This document shows positions 7,043-15,206 of a stretch of 28,393 bases of DNA, piece by piece. This DNA comes from Cyanobium gracile_A (GTDB lineage Bacteria; Cyanobacteriota; Cyanobacteriia; PCC-6307; Cyanobiaceae). The notes under the pieces were generated by a model. It was not told where the DNA came from, did not search any database, and was given only the letters and a program-made list of their open reading frames with translations. Within the stretch, counting starts at the first letter, position 1. Each line of letters begins with the position of its first letter. Made by a program: the position numbers and the translations under genes. The DNA lies in contig NZ_JAYGHY010000032.1 in assembly GCF_034931305.1 (NCBI RefSeq), positions 1-28,393 on the forward strand, read 5' to 3'.

Positions 7043-8596
7043 ATGCCCGGCACCCTCGCCATCGACCTGGGCAGCAGCACCACCGTCGTGGCCTGGCAGG
7101 ACAGCCAGGGACCCCCTGGGCTGCTGCCCCTGCCCCCGTACAGCTGCGGCGATCCCTGCGTGGTGCCCAGCCTGCTGTGGCTGGAGAGCCCTGAGGCCGA
7201 ACGGCCCCTGATCGGCCGCCAGGTGCTGGAGGCGGCCCTGGCCGATGGCGACCATCCCGGCCTCTGCCGGGATTTCAAGCGCCACATCGGTGCTCCGGCG
7301 ACGGGCCCATCGCCGGGCTGGCTCAGCGCCGAGCGGGCGGGTGCCGTGCTGCTGCAGGGGCTCTGGCGGGCCCTGCCACCGGAACTGGTGCCGGAGCGCC
7401 TGGTGCTCACCGCCCCGATCGAGACCTATCGGGGCTACCGGGCCTGGTTGCAGCGGGCCAGCGGCGAGCTGGCGGTGCCGGAGCTGGCGCTGGTGGATGA
7501 ACCCACCGCCGCTGCCATCGGTGCCGGCCTGCCTCCCGGCAGTCGGGTGCTGGTGGTGGACATGGGCGGTGGCACGATCGATCTCTCCCTGGTGGCCCTG
7601 GAGGGCGGTGAGGGGCGGGCCGCCCCGATCGCCCAGTTGCTGCGCTTCGCCGGCCGGGATCTGACCCGCAGCACCCAGACCCTGCGTTGTGCTCGGGTGA
7701 TCGGCAAGTCGGGTGTGGCCCTCGGTGGTCGGGACATCGACCGTTGGATCGCGGCCCACCTCTGCCCGGACGTCCCCGTCGACGGCGCCCTGCTGCAGCT
7801 CGCCGAGCGGCTCAAGTGCCAGCTCAGCGACGCCCCCGAGGCCCTGCAGATCCACGCGACGGGGGGATCGTTCCGCGAACTGACCCTGAGCCGGCCGGCC
7901 TTCGAGCGGTTGCTGCAGGAGCGGGGACTGCTGCAGCTGCTCGATGGTCTGCTGGAGACGGTGCTGGCGGCGGCCCGCCGCGAGGGGCTGGGGCTGGCCG
8001 CCATCGACGCGGTGCTGCCGGTGGGGGGCAGCAGCCGGATCCCCCTGATCCGCCAATGGCTGGAGAGCCGCTGTCCGGGGGTGCCCCTGCGCGGCGAGCG
8101 GCCCGTGGAGGCCGTGGCCCTGGGGGCCCTGGCCCTCACGCCCGGTGTGCGGGTGCGGGACGTGCTGGCCCGTGGTGTGTCCCTGCGCTGCTGGGACCGG
8201 CGCAGCGGTTGCCACCGCTGGCATCCCCTGTTCATGGCGGGCCAGAGCTGGCCCACCGACCAGCCCCTGGAGCTGGTGCTGGCCTGCAGCCGAGATGGCC
8301 AGGACCAGCTGGAGCTGGTGCTGGGGGAGCCCCTGCCCGAGGAGCGGGCCGAAGTGGTGTTCGAGGCTGGGCTGCCGGTGCTGCGGCAGCGGCCGGCGGG
8401 GGCGGCACCGGTGCGGCCCTGGTCCACGCCGCCGCTGGCCATCCCCCTGGCCTCCCCCGGTCAGCGGGGCGTCGACCGGTTGCGGCTGCGGTTTTCCATT
8501 GATGCCGAGGCCCAGCTCCTGGTGGACAGCGACGATCTGGAGGCCCCTGCAGGCGCTGGCCGCCTGGGGCCCCAACGCCTCGGCCCGGTGCGCTGA
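7043..8596 (+). CDS. Atypical Hsp70-family protein
   Basis: A 517-residue Hsp70 relative, well short of DnaK (about 610-640). The ATPase half is complete: phosphate-1 IDLGSSTTV (7-15), DFKR (77-80), VDEPTAAA (151-158), phosphate-2 VDMGGGTID (172-180) and adenosine motif VGGSSRIP (327-334). After about residue 370 the substrate-binding part is short. It has a beta-rich stretch but little room for a helical lid, and no EEVD-like tail. It is therefore not the general DnaK. Many cyanobacteria carry such extra Hsp70 proteins, whose clients are mostly unknown. A membrane-anchored protein gene starts 12 bases downstream and is the best partner candidate. Confidence 0.88.
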   Translation: MPGTLAIDLGSSTTVVAWQDSQGPPGLLPLPPYSCGDPCVVPSLLWLESPEAERPLIGRQVLEAALADGDHPGLCRDFKRHIGAPATGPSPGWLSAERAGAVLLQGLWRALPPELVPERLVLTAPIETYRGYRAWLQRASGELAVPELALVDEPTAAAIGAGLPPGSRVLVVDMGGGTIDLSLVALEGGEGRAAPIAQLLRFAGRDLTRSTQTLRCARVIGKSGVALGGRDIDRWIAAHLCPDVPVDGALLQLAERLKCQLSDAPEALQIHATGGSFRELTLSRPAFERLLQERGLLQLLDGLLETVLAAARREGLGLAAIDAVLPVGGSSRIPLIRQWLESRCPGVPLRGERPVEAVALGALALTPGVRVRDVLARGVSLRCWDRRSGCHRWHPLFMAGQSWPTDQPLELVLACSRDGQDQLELVLGEPLPEERAEVVFEAGLPVLRQRPAGAAPVRPWSTPPLAIPLASPGQRGVDRLRLRFSIDAEAQLLVDSDDLEAPAGAGRLGPQRLGPVR

Positions 8597-8608
8597 CGGC
8601 CAGGGACG

Positions 8609-9532
8609 GTGGACGCCGACCAGGCTGCCCCTGCGACCGGGCGCCAGTGGCCGCCGTTGCATACAACAGAGAGAGATCCGCTCCGCTGTCCCCCCTTGGC
8701 CCTCCGCCGGCACAGACTGCCCCGTTTCTGGCTGGCCATCACCCTGGGTTCGGTCGCTGCGGCCATCGGTCTGGGCTACTGGTGGGAGCGTCAGCTGCCC
8801 GTGCGCCTGGAGCAGGCTTCCACCAGCGGCCGCCTCGACGATTGCCTGCGCTACAGCGAGCAGATGGCCGCCCTCAGCTGGCTGCCCGGCCGCTCCCCCT
8901 TTGATCGGGGCCGCTGCCTGAGGGCCAAGGCCGACCAGCTCTGGGGCCAGGAGAACTGGAGCGAGGCCTTGCGCCTGCAGCGCCAGGTGATCAACTCCAG
9001 GGCCGGCACCCCCGCCGACCGGGAACGGCTCGCCCGTTGGCAGCGCCAGCTGCGGGCCGTGGCGATGAACCGCTTCCAGGCCGGTGATCTGCCGGGGGCT
9101 CTGGCGGCGCTCACGCCCCTGGGGGAGGAGCGCCAGGACGATGGCCGTTCCATGGGCGACGACCTCCAGGAGATCTGGAACCGCAACCGCTCCCAGCTGG
9201 AGCGGGCGACGCTTCTGGTCAAGCAGAAGCGCTGGTGGGAGGCGCTCGACAGTCTCAACCGCATTGACCACCCCTGGTGGCGCCAGCAGAGCGATCCGCT
9301 GCGGCAGGAGGTGAAGAAGGGCCTCGACCAGCTCAAGGGCCTCGACCGGGAGCACGACACCCACGGTTCCCTGCCCCACACGGTGTCCGGCGAGAAGCTG
9401 GATGGCTTGGTTCAGCGCCGCATCGCCGCCGGCATGGACGAGTGGCAGGCGTTCCAGGAGGCTTGCAAGGAGCTGGGCGGCCGGGTGGTCGAAGCCGGTC
9501 CCGAAAGCGCCTGCCAGCGCGGAGCCCCATGA
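8609..9532 (+). CDS. Single-pass membrane protein, possible Hsp70 partner
   Basis: A 307-residue protein I do not recognise. It has a basic N-terminus (ALRRHRLPRF), one transmembrane helix at about 41-59 (WLAITLGSVAAAIGLGYWW), and then a long, largely helical charged region. That region has TPR-like spacing, for example LDDCLRYSEQMAALSWL and then NWSEALRLQRQVINSRAG. A further C-terminal helical segment (DEWQAFQEACKELGGR) follows. The start is the GTG at 8609, 12 bases after the Hsp70-like stop, so the two are almost certainly one transcript. A membrane anchor carrying helical repeats beside an Hsp70 suggests a recruiter or co-chaperone. That is inference from position only. Confidence 0.75.
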   Translation: MDADQAAPATGRQWPPLHTTERDPLRCPPLALRRHRLPRFWLAITLGSVAAAIGLGYWWERQLPVRLEQASTSGRLDDCLRYSEQMAALSWLPGRSPFDRGRCLRAKADQLWGQENWSEALRLQRQVINSRAGTPADRERLARWQRQLRAVAMNRFQAGDLPGALAALTPLGEERQDDGRSMGDDLQEIWNRNRSQLERATLLVKQKRWWEALDSLNRIDHPWWRQQSDPLRQEVKKGLDQLKGLDREHDTHGSLPHTVSGEKLDGLVQRRIAAGMDEWQAFQEACKELGGRVVEAGPESACQRGAP

Positions 9533-9562
9533 CAGGATGGCCCCCAGAGCGTCCCGGTGGAC

Positions 9563-9781
9563 ATGCAGCCAGGTGATCAGGTCAAGGTGAGCAGCAGCGT
9601 GGTCATCTACAACCACCCCCAGCACCGGGGAGAGGCCTTCGACATGGAAGGCCAGCAGGGAGAAGTGTTCAACGTCCTCAACGACTGGAAGGGACGCCCG
9701 ATCAGTCCGAACCTGCCGGTGGTGGTGGCCTTCGGCAAGTTCCGCGCCCACTTCCGCGCGGACGAGCTGGCCGCCCTCTGA
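9563..9781 (+). CDS. ftrV: Ferredoxin-thioredoxin reductase, variable (alpha) subunit
   Basis: The small non-catalytic subunit of the heterodimeric reductase that passes electrons from photosynthetic ferredoxin to thioredoxins. The 72-residue SH3-like protein reads PGDQVKVSSSVVIYNHPQHR, then a conserved EGQQGEV turn and a C-terminal VVVAFGKFRAHFRADEL strand. I prefer the ATG at 9563 to the in-frame GTG at 9557, since the family normally begins just before the GD turn. The catalytic subunit ftrC is not in the window. It lies 30 bases after the membrane protein and converges on pyrR with 7 bases between stops. Confidence 0.92.
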   Translation: MQPGDQVKVSSSVVIYNHPQHRGEAFDMEGQQGEVFNVLNDWKGRPISPNLPVVVAFGKFRAHFRADELAAL

Positions 9782-9788
9782 GGCCGCT

Positions 9789-10349
9789 TCAGTCCCGCAG
9801 CAGGTAGACCCCCTCTTCGCCATCGATGGCCTGGAGGCAGAGCTGGATCGTCTCGTGGCGGGCGGTAGGCACCACCCGGCCGCAGTAATCGGGCTGGATC
9901 GGCACTTCCCGGTGGCCCCGGTCCACCATCACCAGCAGCCCCACCCGGCGGGGACGTCCCCAGGCCTGCAGGGCCTCCAGGGCGGCCCGCACCGTGCGGC
10001 CGGTGAAGATCACGTCATCGACGAGCACCACCTGACGGCCATCCACGGGCACCGGCAGCTGGGTGGCCTCCACCAGCCGGGTGCCCACCCGCTCCAGGTC
10101 ATCGCGGTGGAAGGTGGGATCCAGGCTGCCGTGGGCCATCGGATGGCCGCAGATCGCCTCCAGCCGTCCGGCCAGCACCCGCGCCAGCGCCACACCACGG
10201 GTGGGGATCCCGAGCAGGACCAGGTCCTGGCTGTCGGCCACGGCCTCCAGCACCTGGGAGGCGAGCCTGTCGAGGGTGCGTCCCAGGTCCTGGGCGGAGA
10301 GCAGTTCCAGCCGATCGCCAGGGGCGGCACCGGCCTGAGGTCTGGCCAT
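9789..10349 (-). CDS. pyrR: PyrR bifunctional regulator / uracil phosphoribosyltransferase
   Basis: A type I phosphoribosyltransferase-fold protein of 186 residues. In other bacteria PyrR controls pyrimidine genes by binding mRNA and also has uracil phosphoribosyltransferase activity. The PRPP-binding loop VVLVDDVIFTGRTVRAAL and the PyrR-type segments GIPTRGVALA, GSLDPTFHRDD and VDRGHREVPIQPDYCGR are clear. The ATG at 10349 is preferred to the TTG one codon earlier. Family members in cyanobacteria may act only enzymatically; no PyrR-binding RNA element is recognisable here. It diverges from gpmI. Confidence 0.94.
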   Translation of the reverse strand: MARPQAGAAPGDRLELLSAQDLGRTLDRLASQVLEAVADSQDLVLLGIPTRGVALARVLAGRLEAICGHPMAHGSLDPTFHRDDLERVGTRLVEATQLPVPVDGRQVVLVDDVIFTGRTVRAALEALQAWGRPRRVGLLVMVDRGHREVPIQPDYCGRVVPTARHETIQLCLQAIDGEEGVYLLRD

Positions 10350-10458
10350 CAAACGTATGGCATGTAACCAAAGCCTGACGCATCGACGCCGCCCGAAGGT
10401 GTTTTGGGAGGGGGGCTGTAAGTTGGTTAGGCGTAGAAACGTGCAGATTTTCTCGCTG

Positions 10459-12111
10459 GTGAAAGCAGCTCCCTCTCAGAAGCATTCCGCCAGCGGCAGA
10501 GCTGATCGTGTCTCCAGCGAGACGGCCGCCCCCGTGGCTCCGTTGGTCCTGGCCATTCTGGATGGCTGGGGCTACAGCCACGAGCGCGACCACAACGCTG
10601 TCAGGGCGGCCGACACACCGGTGATGGATGCCCTCTGGCACGCCTATCCGCACACCCTCATCGAAGCCAGCGGCGCAGCCGTCGGCCTGCCCGATCACCA
10701 GATGGGCAACTCGGAAGTCGGCCATCTCACCATCGGCTCCGGCCGGATCATCCGCCAGGAGCTGGTGCGGATTGGTCAGGCGGTGAGCAGCGGCACCATC
10801 GCCGGCAATCAGGCCCTCAACGACCTGGGAGACACCCTGCTGGCCAACGGCCATCCCCTGCATCTGATCGGCCTCTGCTCCAATGGAGGTGTCCACAGCC
10901 ATATCGAGCATCTCGGCGGGCTGTTGCGCTGGGCGGCAGGCCGCGGTCTGAGCGACGTCCGCATTCATGTGATCACCGACGGCCGTGACACGGCGCCCCA
11001 TGGCGGTCCGGGCTTCCTGGCCAGGATCCAGGAGCTGATCGATGAGGCGGGCGTGGGCCGGATCACCACCCTCTGCGGCCGCTACTGGGCCATGGACAGG
11101 GACCAGCGCTGGGAACGTACTGAGAAGGCCTACCGGCTGCTGACCGAGCCCTCCGATATCAGCCCCTTGACCCCACAGGAGGTTCTCGAGGGGTCCTACG
11201 CAGCCGGCATCACCGATGAATTCCTCGAGCCCGTCCGCCTTGCCGAGGGCCTGGTGCAGGCCGGCGACGGCCTGATCTGTTTCAACTTCCGCCCCGATCG
11301 GGTGCGCCAGATCATGCGCGCCCTGGTGCTGCCCGGGTTCGATGCCTTCCAGCGCAGCTGGATCGACCCCTTGCACGTGGTCACCTTCACCCAGTACGAA
11401 CAGGGCCTGCCGGTGGCGGTGGCCTTTCCCCCCGAATCCCTCGATGGTCTGCTGGGGCAGGTGGTCTCCGAACACGGGCTGCGCCAGTTGCGCACCGCCG
11501 AAACCGAGAAATACCCCCACGTCACCTATTTCATGAATGGTGGCATCGAGCAGGCCTTCCCCGGTGAGGACCGCCACCTGGTGCCCTCGCCCCGGGTGGC
11601 CACCTACGACATGGCCCCGGCCATGTCGGCCGAGAAGCTCACCGATAGCTGCATCGCCGCCATCGGTCGGGGGATCTACTCCCTGGTGGTGATCAACTAC
11701 GCCAACCCCGACATGGTGGGCCACACCGGCCAGATGGAGGCCGCCACCGAAGCCATCGCCATGGTCGACCGTTGCGTGGGGCGTCTGGTGGAGGCCACCA
11801 CCCGCATGGGCGGCACCCTGCTGATCACGGCCGACCACGGCAACGCTGAGGTGATGCAGGGCCCCGATGGTCTCCCCTGGACCGCCCACACCACCAACCC
11901 CGTGCCGGTGATCCTGGTGGAGGGCGAGAAACGCAAACTGGAAGGCCATGGCAACGACGTCACCCTGCGGGAGCATGGCGGCCTGGCCGACATCGCCCCC
12001 ACCCTGCTGGAGATCCTGGGCCTGCCCAAGCCGGCCCGCATGACCGGGACCTCCCTGGTGGTGCCGGCCACCGCCCCCACCGCCCGGATCCCCCAGACCC
12101 TCGGCGCCTGA
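10459..12111 (+). CDS. gpmI: 2,3-bisphosphoglycerate-independent phosphoglycerate mutase
   Basis: Interconverts 3- and 2-phosphoglycerate using a phosphoserine intermediate and two metal ions, in glycolysis and carbon export from the Calvin cycle. The alkaline-phosphatase-type metal motif ILDGWGY (D35), the catalytic-Ser motif MGNSEVGH (S85), and downstream VINYANPDMVGHTG and TADHGNAE are present. The open frame reaches back to an ATG at 10357, but that gives 584 residues with an Arg-rich head unlike the family. The GTG at 10459 gives 550, close to the usual 540-545; a GTG at 10441 is also possible. The start is therefore uncertain. secG follows after 32 bases. Confidence 0.95.
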   Translation: MKAAPSQKHSASGRADRVSSETAAPVAPLVLAILDGWGYSHERDHNAVRAADTPVMDALWHAYPHTLIEASGAAVGLPDHQMGNSEVGHLTIGSGRIIRQELVRIGQAVSSGTIAGNQALNDLGDTLLANGHPLHLIGLCSNGGVHSHIEHLGGLLRWAAGRGLSDVRIHVITDGRDTAPHGGPGFLARIQELIDEAGVGRITTLCGRYWAMDRDQRWERTEKAYRLLTEPSDISPLTPQEVLEGSYAAGITDEFLEPVRLAEGLVQAGDGLICFNFRPDRVRQIMRALVLPGFDAFQRSWIDPLHVVTFTQYEQGLPVAVAFPPESLDGLLGQVVSEHGLRQLRTAETEKYPHVTYFMNGGIEQAFPGEDRHLVPSPRVATYDMAPAMSAEKLTDSCIAAIGRGIYSLVVINYANPDMVGHTGQMEAATEAIAMVDRCVGRLVEATTRMGGTLLITADHGNAEVMQGPDGLPWTAHTTNPVPVILVEGEKRKLEGHGNDVTLREHGGLADIAPTLLEILGLPKPARMTGTSLVVPATAPTARIPQTLGA

Positions 12112-12143
12112 AGGCCCGTTTCCGTGGCCGCTAGTCTGGGGCC

Positions 12144-12374
12144 ATGGTCAAGAACATCGTGTCCTCCCTCTGGATGCTCAGCGGCGCCCTGCTGATCATC
12201 TCCGTGCTGCTCCACAGCCCCAAGGGCGACGGCATGGGCGGCCTGGCCTCCAGCGGTGGCTCGATGTTCAGCAGCGCCCGCAGCGCCGAGAACACCCTCA
12301 ACCGCATCACCTGGACCCTGCTGTCCCTGTTTCTGGGGCTGGCCGTGGTGCTGAGCGCCGGCTGGCTGGGCTGA
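12144..12374 (+). CDS. secG: Preprotein translocase subunit SecG
   Basis: A 76-residue SecG, the small two-helix partner of SecYE in protein export across plasma and thylakoid membranes. Helix 1 is at about 8-24 (SLWMLSGALLIISVLLH). The conserved cytoplasmic loop follows with KGDGMGGLASSGGSMFSSAR, and helix 2 is at about 53-72. Length and loop are typical. It lies between gpmI and msrB with short gaps, as part of a likely run of cotranscribed housekeeping genes. Confidence 0.95.
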   Translation: MVKNIVSSLWMLSGALLIISVLLHSPKGDGMGGLASSGGSMFSSARSAENTLNRITWTLLSLFLGLAVVLSAGWLG

Positions 12375-12379
12375 GCCGA

Positions 12380-12883
12380 ATGGAACGCCGCAACTTCCTC
12401 AGCAGCCTGCTGGCCCGGGTGGGGGCACCCCTGGCGGCCCTGGTGCCCTTTCTGCCGGCCTCCAGAGCCCTGGCGGCCGCCAAGGCCACCGATCCTGCCT
12501 GGCAGTTGAGCTCGGCGGAATGGAAGAAGCGACTCAGCCCCGCCGCCTATGCCGTGCTGCGCCAAGAGGGCACCGAGCGCCCCTTCAGCAGCCCGCTCAA
12601 CAAGGAGAAACGCAGCGGCACCTACGTCTGCGCCGGCTGCCGCCTGCCCCTGTTCAGCTCGAAGGCCAAGTTCGATTCCGGCACCGGCTGGCCCAGCTTC
12701 TGGCAACCCCTGCCCAACGCGGTGGCCACGACAACCGACTTCAAGCTGATCCTGCCGCGCACGGAGTACCACTGCCGCCGCTGCGGCGGCCACCAGGGCC
12801 ACGTGTTCGACGACGGCCCCAAGCCCACCGGCAAGCGTTACTGCAACAACGGCGTGGCCCTGGCCTTCGTGCCCGGCAGCTGA
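12380..12883 (+). CDS. msrB: Peptide-methionine (R)-S-oxide reductase with Tat-like signal
   Basis: Reduces the R form of methionine sulfoxide in oxidised proteins. The MsrB domain spans about 42-165. Zinc pairs are C84/C87 and C132/C135, substrate-pocket residues sit in GTGWPSFW, and the catalytic Cys is C155 in RYCNNGVALAF. The first 34 residues are not part of the family. They form a twin-arginine type signal: R3-R4-N-F-L, then a hydrophobic stretch LLARVGAPLAALVPFL, ending SRALAA. The enzyme is thus probably exported folded to the periplasm or thylakoid lumen. It lies five bases after secG. Confidence 0.94.
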   Translation: MERRNFLSSLLARVGAPLAALVPFLPASRALAAAKATDPAWQLSSAEWKKRLSPAAYAVLRQEGTERPFSSPLNKEKRSGTYVCAGCRLPLFSSKAKFDSGTGWPSFWQPLPNAVATTTDFKLILPRTEYHCRRCGGHQGHVFDDGPKPTGKRYCNNGVALAFVPGS

Positions 12884-12901
12884 GCCGCTGTCTGTCCCTC
12901 C

Positions 12902-13102
12902 ATGGCCCCGTTGCCTGCGCTGCTGATCGCCCTGGGGGTCCCGCTGCTGCTGCTGCTGGGCTTCACCCTGCTGCTGGAGCAGCGCCGCGGCCACCTGCCT
13001 GGTTGGCTGGCGGCCCTCTCCGGCCGCGACGCCCTGCTCTGGAACATCGGCGTGGGGCTGCTGATCGGGTTGAGCCTGCTGCGGGTTCTGTTGGGGCGGT
13101 GA
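12902..13102 (+). CDS. Tiny two-helix membrane protein, unknown
   Basis: A 66-residue protein with two hydrophobic helices, about 3-25 (a Leu-rich run) and about 46-64. They are joined by a polar, basic loop EQRRGHLPGWLAALSGRD. No family is recognised. It starts 18 bases after msrB on the same strand and is followed by a convergent gene, so it would be the last gene of the gpmI-secG-msrB run. Coding is supported by position and clean membrane topology rather than by homology. Confidence 0.6.
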   Translation: MAPLPALLIALGVPLLLLLGFTLLLEQRRGHLPGWLAALSGRDALLWNIGVGLLIGLSLLRVLLGR

Positions 13103-13118
13103 GACCCAGATGAAACAG

Positions 13119-14717
13119 TCAGTCCGCAGCCGCCAGAACGGCTTCCCTGGCCGTGACATCGGGGATGGGCGGGGCCGGCAGCAGGGGATCCTGGCCCAGC
13201 TGGTCGCCGATGCGCTCCCGGGCCAGCTGGCGATACTCGAAGAAGTGTTCGCCGGCGGCGCAGAGGCCGAGGTAGACGGCCAGCAGGCGGGGCTGCTGCC
13301 GCGCCATCTGCCCCAGCTGCCGCCAGAACTGGCCGCGGAGCGAAGGGCGGCGCAGGCCCTGGTGCCAGACCAGCAGGGCCAGCAGCCTCACGGCCCGGGC
13401 CGCTGGCACGTGCATCTGCTGGGAGCAGTGGGGATTGGGGGTGATGGCGAGGCAGTGGCGCAGGCAGCGCTCCAGATAGGTGGCGGGCTCATACATTCGC
13501 CAGAGGGCCTGCACGTACTCGCGGCCGATGTCCTGGGGTGGACGGGAGGGCACGAAGTTCATCAGGGTGTTCTGATCGCCGCAGCAGCCATCGGCATCCG
13601 GCAGCAGTCGTCCCTCCTGCTCCAGTCGGGTCCAGAGCGCCGTGTTGGGCGGGGCCTGGAGGATGCCCAGCATCGGCTGGGGAATGGCCGTCTCCGCGAC
13701 GAACGCCTCGATGCGCTGCCCTGCGCCGGAGCGTTCTCCGTCGAAGCCGAGGATGAAACCGGCGTAGATGACCAGCCCCGCCGCATTGATCTTGCGGCAG
13801 GCTTCCGTGAGCGGATGACGGGTGTTCTGCTGCTTGCGGGTGACCTCGAGACTGTCCTGGTCGGGGGTCTCGATACCCAGGAAGACCCCGAAGAAGCCGG
13901 ACTGGGCCATCAGTTCGAGAAGATCGGGCTGCTCGGCCAGATTCACCGAGGCTTCGGTGAGGAAGTTGTAGGGGTAGCGATGGTCTCGCATCCATGGAAT
14001 CAGATCGTTCAGTAGACGCTTGACGTTCTGCTGATTGCCGATGAAGTTGTCATCCACCATGAAGATGGATCCCCGCCACCCCAGGTCGTAGAGGGTCTGA
14101 AGTTCCGCCAGGATCTGGTGGTTTTCCTTGGTCCGCGGCTTGCGGCCATACAGGCTGATGATGTCGCAGAACTCGCAGTTGAAGGGACAGCCGCGGGAGA
14201 ACTGCACCGCCATCATCAGGTAGGCGTCGCGTTGCAGCAGGTCGTAGCGGGGCCTGGGGCTGAGGCTGACATCCGGTTTCTCCAGGGCACGGAACTGGCC
14301 AGCAGGCTCGCCGCGCTCGAGGGCCGCCAGGAAGGCGGGCACTGTGATTTCACCCTCGTCCAGGATCAGGTAGTGGGCTCCGGATTGCAGCGCATGCTGC
14401 GGCAGGGAGGTGGGATAGGGGCCACCGACCGCCACCTTTTTGCCCATCGTCACCGCCTTGCGGATCAGATGGTGAAAGTCTTCGCGCTGCACCATCATCG
14501 CCGAGACGATCACGAGGTCGCACCACAGCCAGTCGTCCTGGGGCTCTTCGGCCACATTCCTGTCGTGGAAGCGCAGGTTCCATTGCGGCGGCAGCAGGGA
14601 GGCCACCGTCAGGATCCCGAGCGGGGGGATGAAGGCCTTCACGCCGGCCATCGCCAGGAACCGGTCGAACGACCAGAACGTTTTCGGGAAGAGGGGATAC
14701 AGAAGGAGTGCGTTCAT
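13119..14717 (-). CDS. B12-binding radical SAM protein (DUF4070-type)
   Basis: A 532-residue radical SAM enzyme. An N-terminal Rossmann-like cobalamin-binding region (about 1-140) contains PPLGILTVASLLP and KVAVGGPYPTS. The radical SAM barrel has the iron-sulfur motif CPFNCEFC (C177, C181, C184), DDNFIGN and FLGIETPDQDSL. A helical C-terminal region resembles DUF4070. This architecture includes the hopanoid enzymes HpnP (C-2 methylase) and HpnJ as well as many uncharacterised cyanobacterial members, so the substrate is open. The ATG at 14717 is preferred to a GTG one codon upstream. No hopanoid genes are beside it. It converges on the tiny membrane protein gene and borders the accessory patch. 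Confidence 0.88.
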   Translation of the reverse strand: MNALLLYPLFPKTFWSFDRFLAMAGVKAFIPPLGILTVASLLPPQWNLRFHDRNVAEEPQDDWLWCDLVIVSAMMVQREDFHHLIRKAVTMGKKVAVGGPYPTSLPQHALQSGAHYLILDEGEITVPAFLAALERGEPAGQFRALEKPDVSLSPRPRYDLLQRDAYLMMAVQFSRGCPFNCEFCDIISLYGRKPRTKENHQILAELQTLYDLGWRGSIFMVDDNFIGNQQNVKRLLNDLIPWMRDHRYPYNFLTEASVNLAEQPDLLELMAQSGFFGVFLGIETPDQDSLEVTRKQQNTRHPLTEACRKINAAGLVIYAGFILGFDGERSGAGQRIEAFVAETAIPQPMLGILQAPPNTALWTRLEQEGRLLPDADGCCGDQNTLMNFVPSRPPQDIGREYVQALWRMYEPATYLERCLRHCLAITPNPHCSQQMHVPAARAVRLLALLVWHQGLRRPSLRGQFWRQLGQMARQQPRLLAVYLGLCAAGEHFFEYRQLARERIGDQLGQDPLLPAPPIPDVTAREAVLAAAD

Positions 14718-14720
14718 CAC

Positions 14721-15206
14721 ATCTGCAGCAGATCAGCTACAAAAGTCGGCTGAACATCTGGGGCTTGATGGTCAACGTAGGGAGCCATGGTCTGAGGTCA
14801 TAGCGGTGAAACAATTCTTTCCCTGGTCTTGCTGCTGATGCATCAGCGCCGCATTCTTTGAACGTCATGCGCTCGGATACTCAGCCATCGATAGGGAGTG
14901 CTCTTGGGAGCCACCTCCTCTGCCAGGAGCTGCAGGCATCTGGGCGACACCAGGAGGAAACGAGGATCCGTTGGCGTTGAGGATGCACGGTGATGAGATA
15001 TCTGTGCAAGGCGCGGCCATCTTCGATGCCTGCCATAGGCTTACCGCCCCCATGCAGGAGGCCTTGCCTCAGGTCCTCAGGGAGATTGGTCTGCTTCCCG
15101 GACTGATCTTCTGAAGGGATCGAAGGAGCCATGGTTCCACCCGCACGGCCACTCCCAAGAGCTCCGTCCACGGCTCTGCGATCAGGGCGACCTGTGAACT
15201 CATGGG
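14721..15206. other. About 490-base stretch with no supportable gene
   Basis: Noticeably lower GC than its neighbours. Short open frames exist on the minus strand (for example 14881-15171 and a stop-interrupted frame from about 15200), but none has recognisable motifs, a coupled start or consistent codon use. It might be a decayed gene next to the toxin-antitoxin modules. It could also hold the radical SAM gene's promoter, which should lie at its left end. Confidence 0.5.
14834..14847. repeat. 14-base perfect palindrome
   Basis: GCTGATGCATCAGC, with no mismatch, lies about 117 bases upstream of the radical SAM start within the gene-free stretch. It could be an operator half-site arrangement or chance. 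There is no supporting promoter evidence. Confidence 0.3.

Noticed and set aside
6950..9823. Very long minus-strand frame of 957 codons opposite the Hsp70 and membrane protein genes
   Set aside because: It is a GC-driven antisense shadow: His/Gln/Gly-rich with no motifs, fully opposite genes with clear domains.
10099..11976. Minus-strand frame of 625 codons opposite gpmI
   Set aside because: Antisense shadow of gpmI; composition is His/Gly-rich and its end merely runs into pyrR out of frame.
14865..15171. Minus-strand open frames in the gene-free stretch (62 and 96 residues)
   Set aside because: The frames overlap each other, have no motif or plausible hydrophobic pattern, and no coupled neighbour. 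At most they are remnants.
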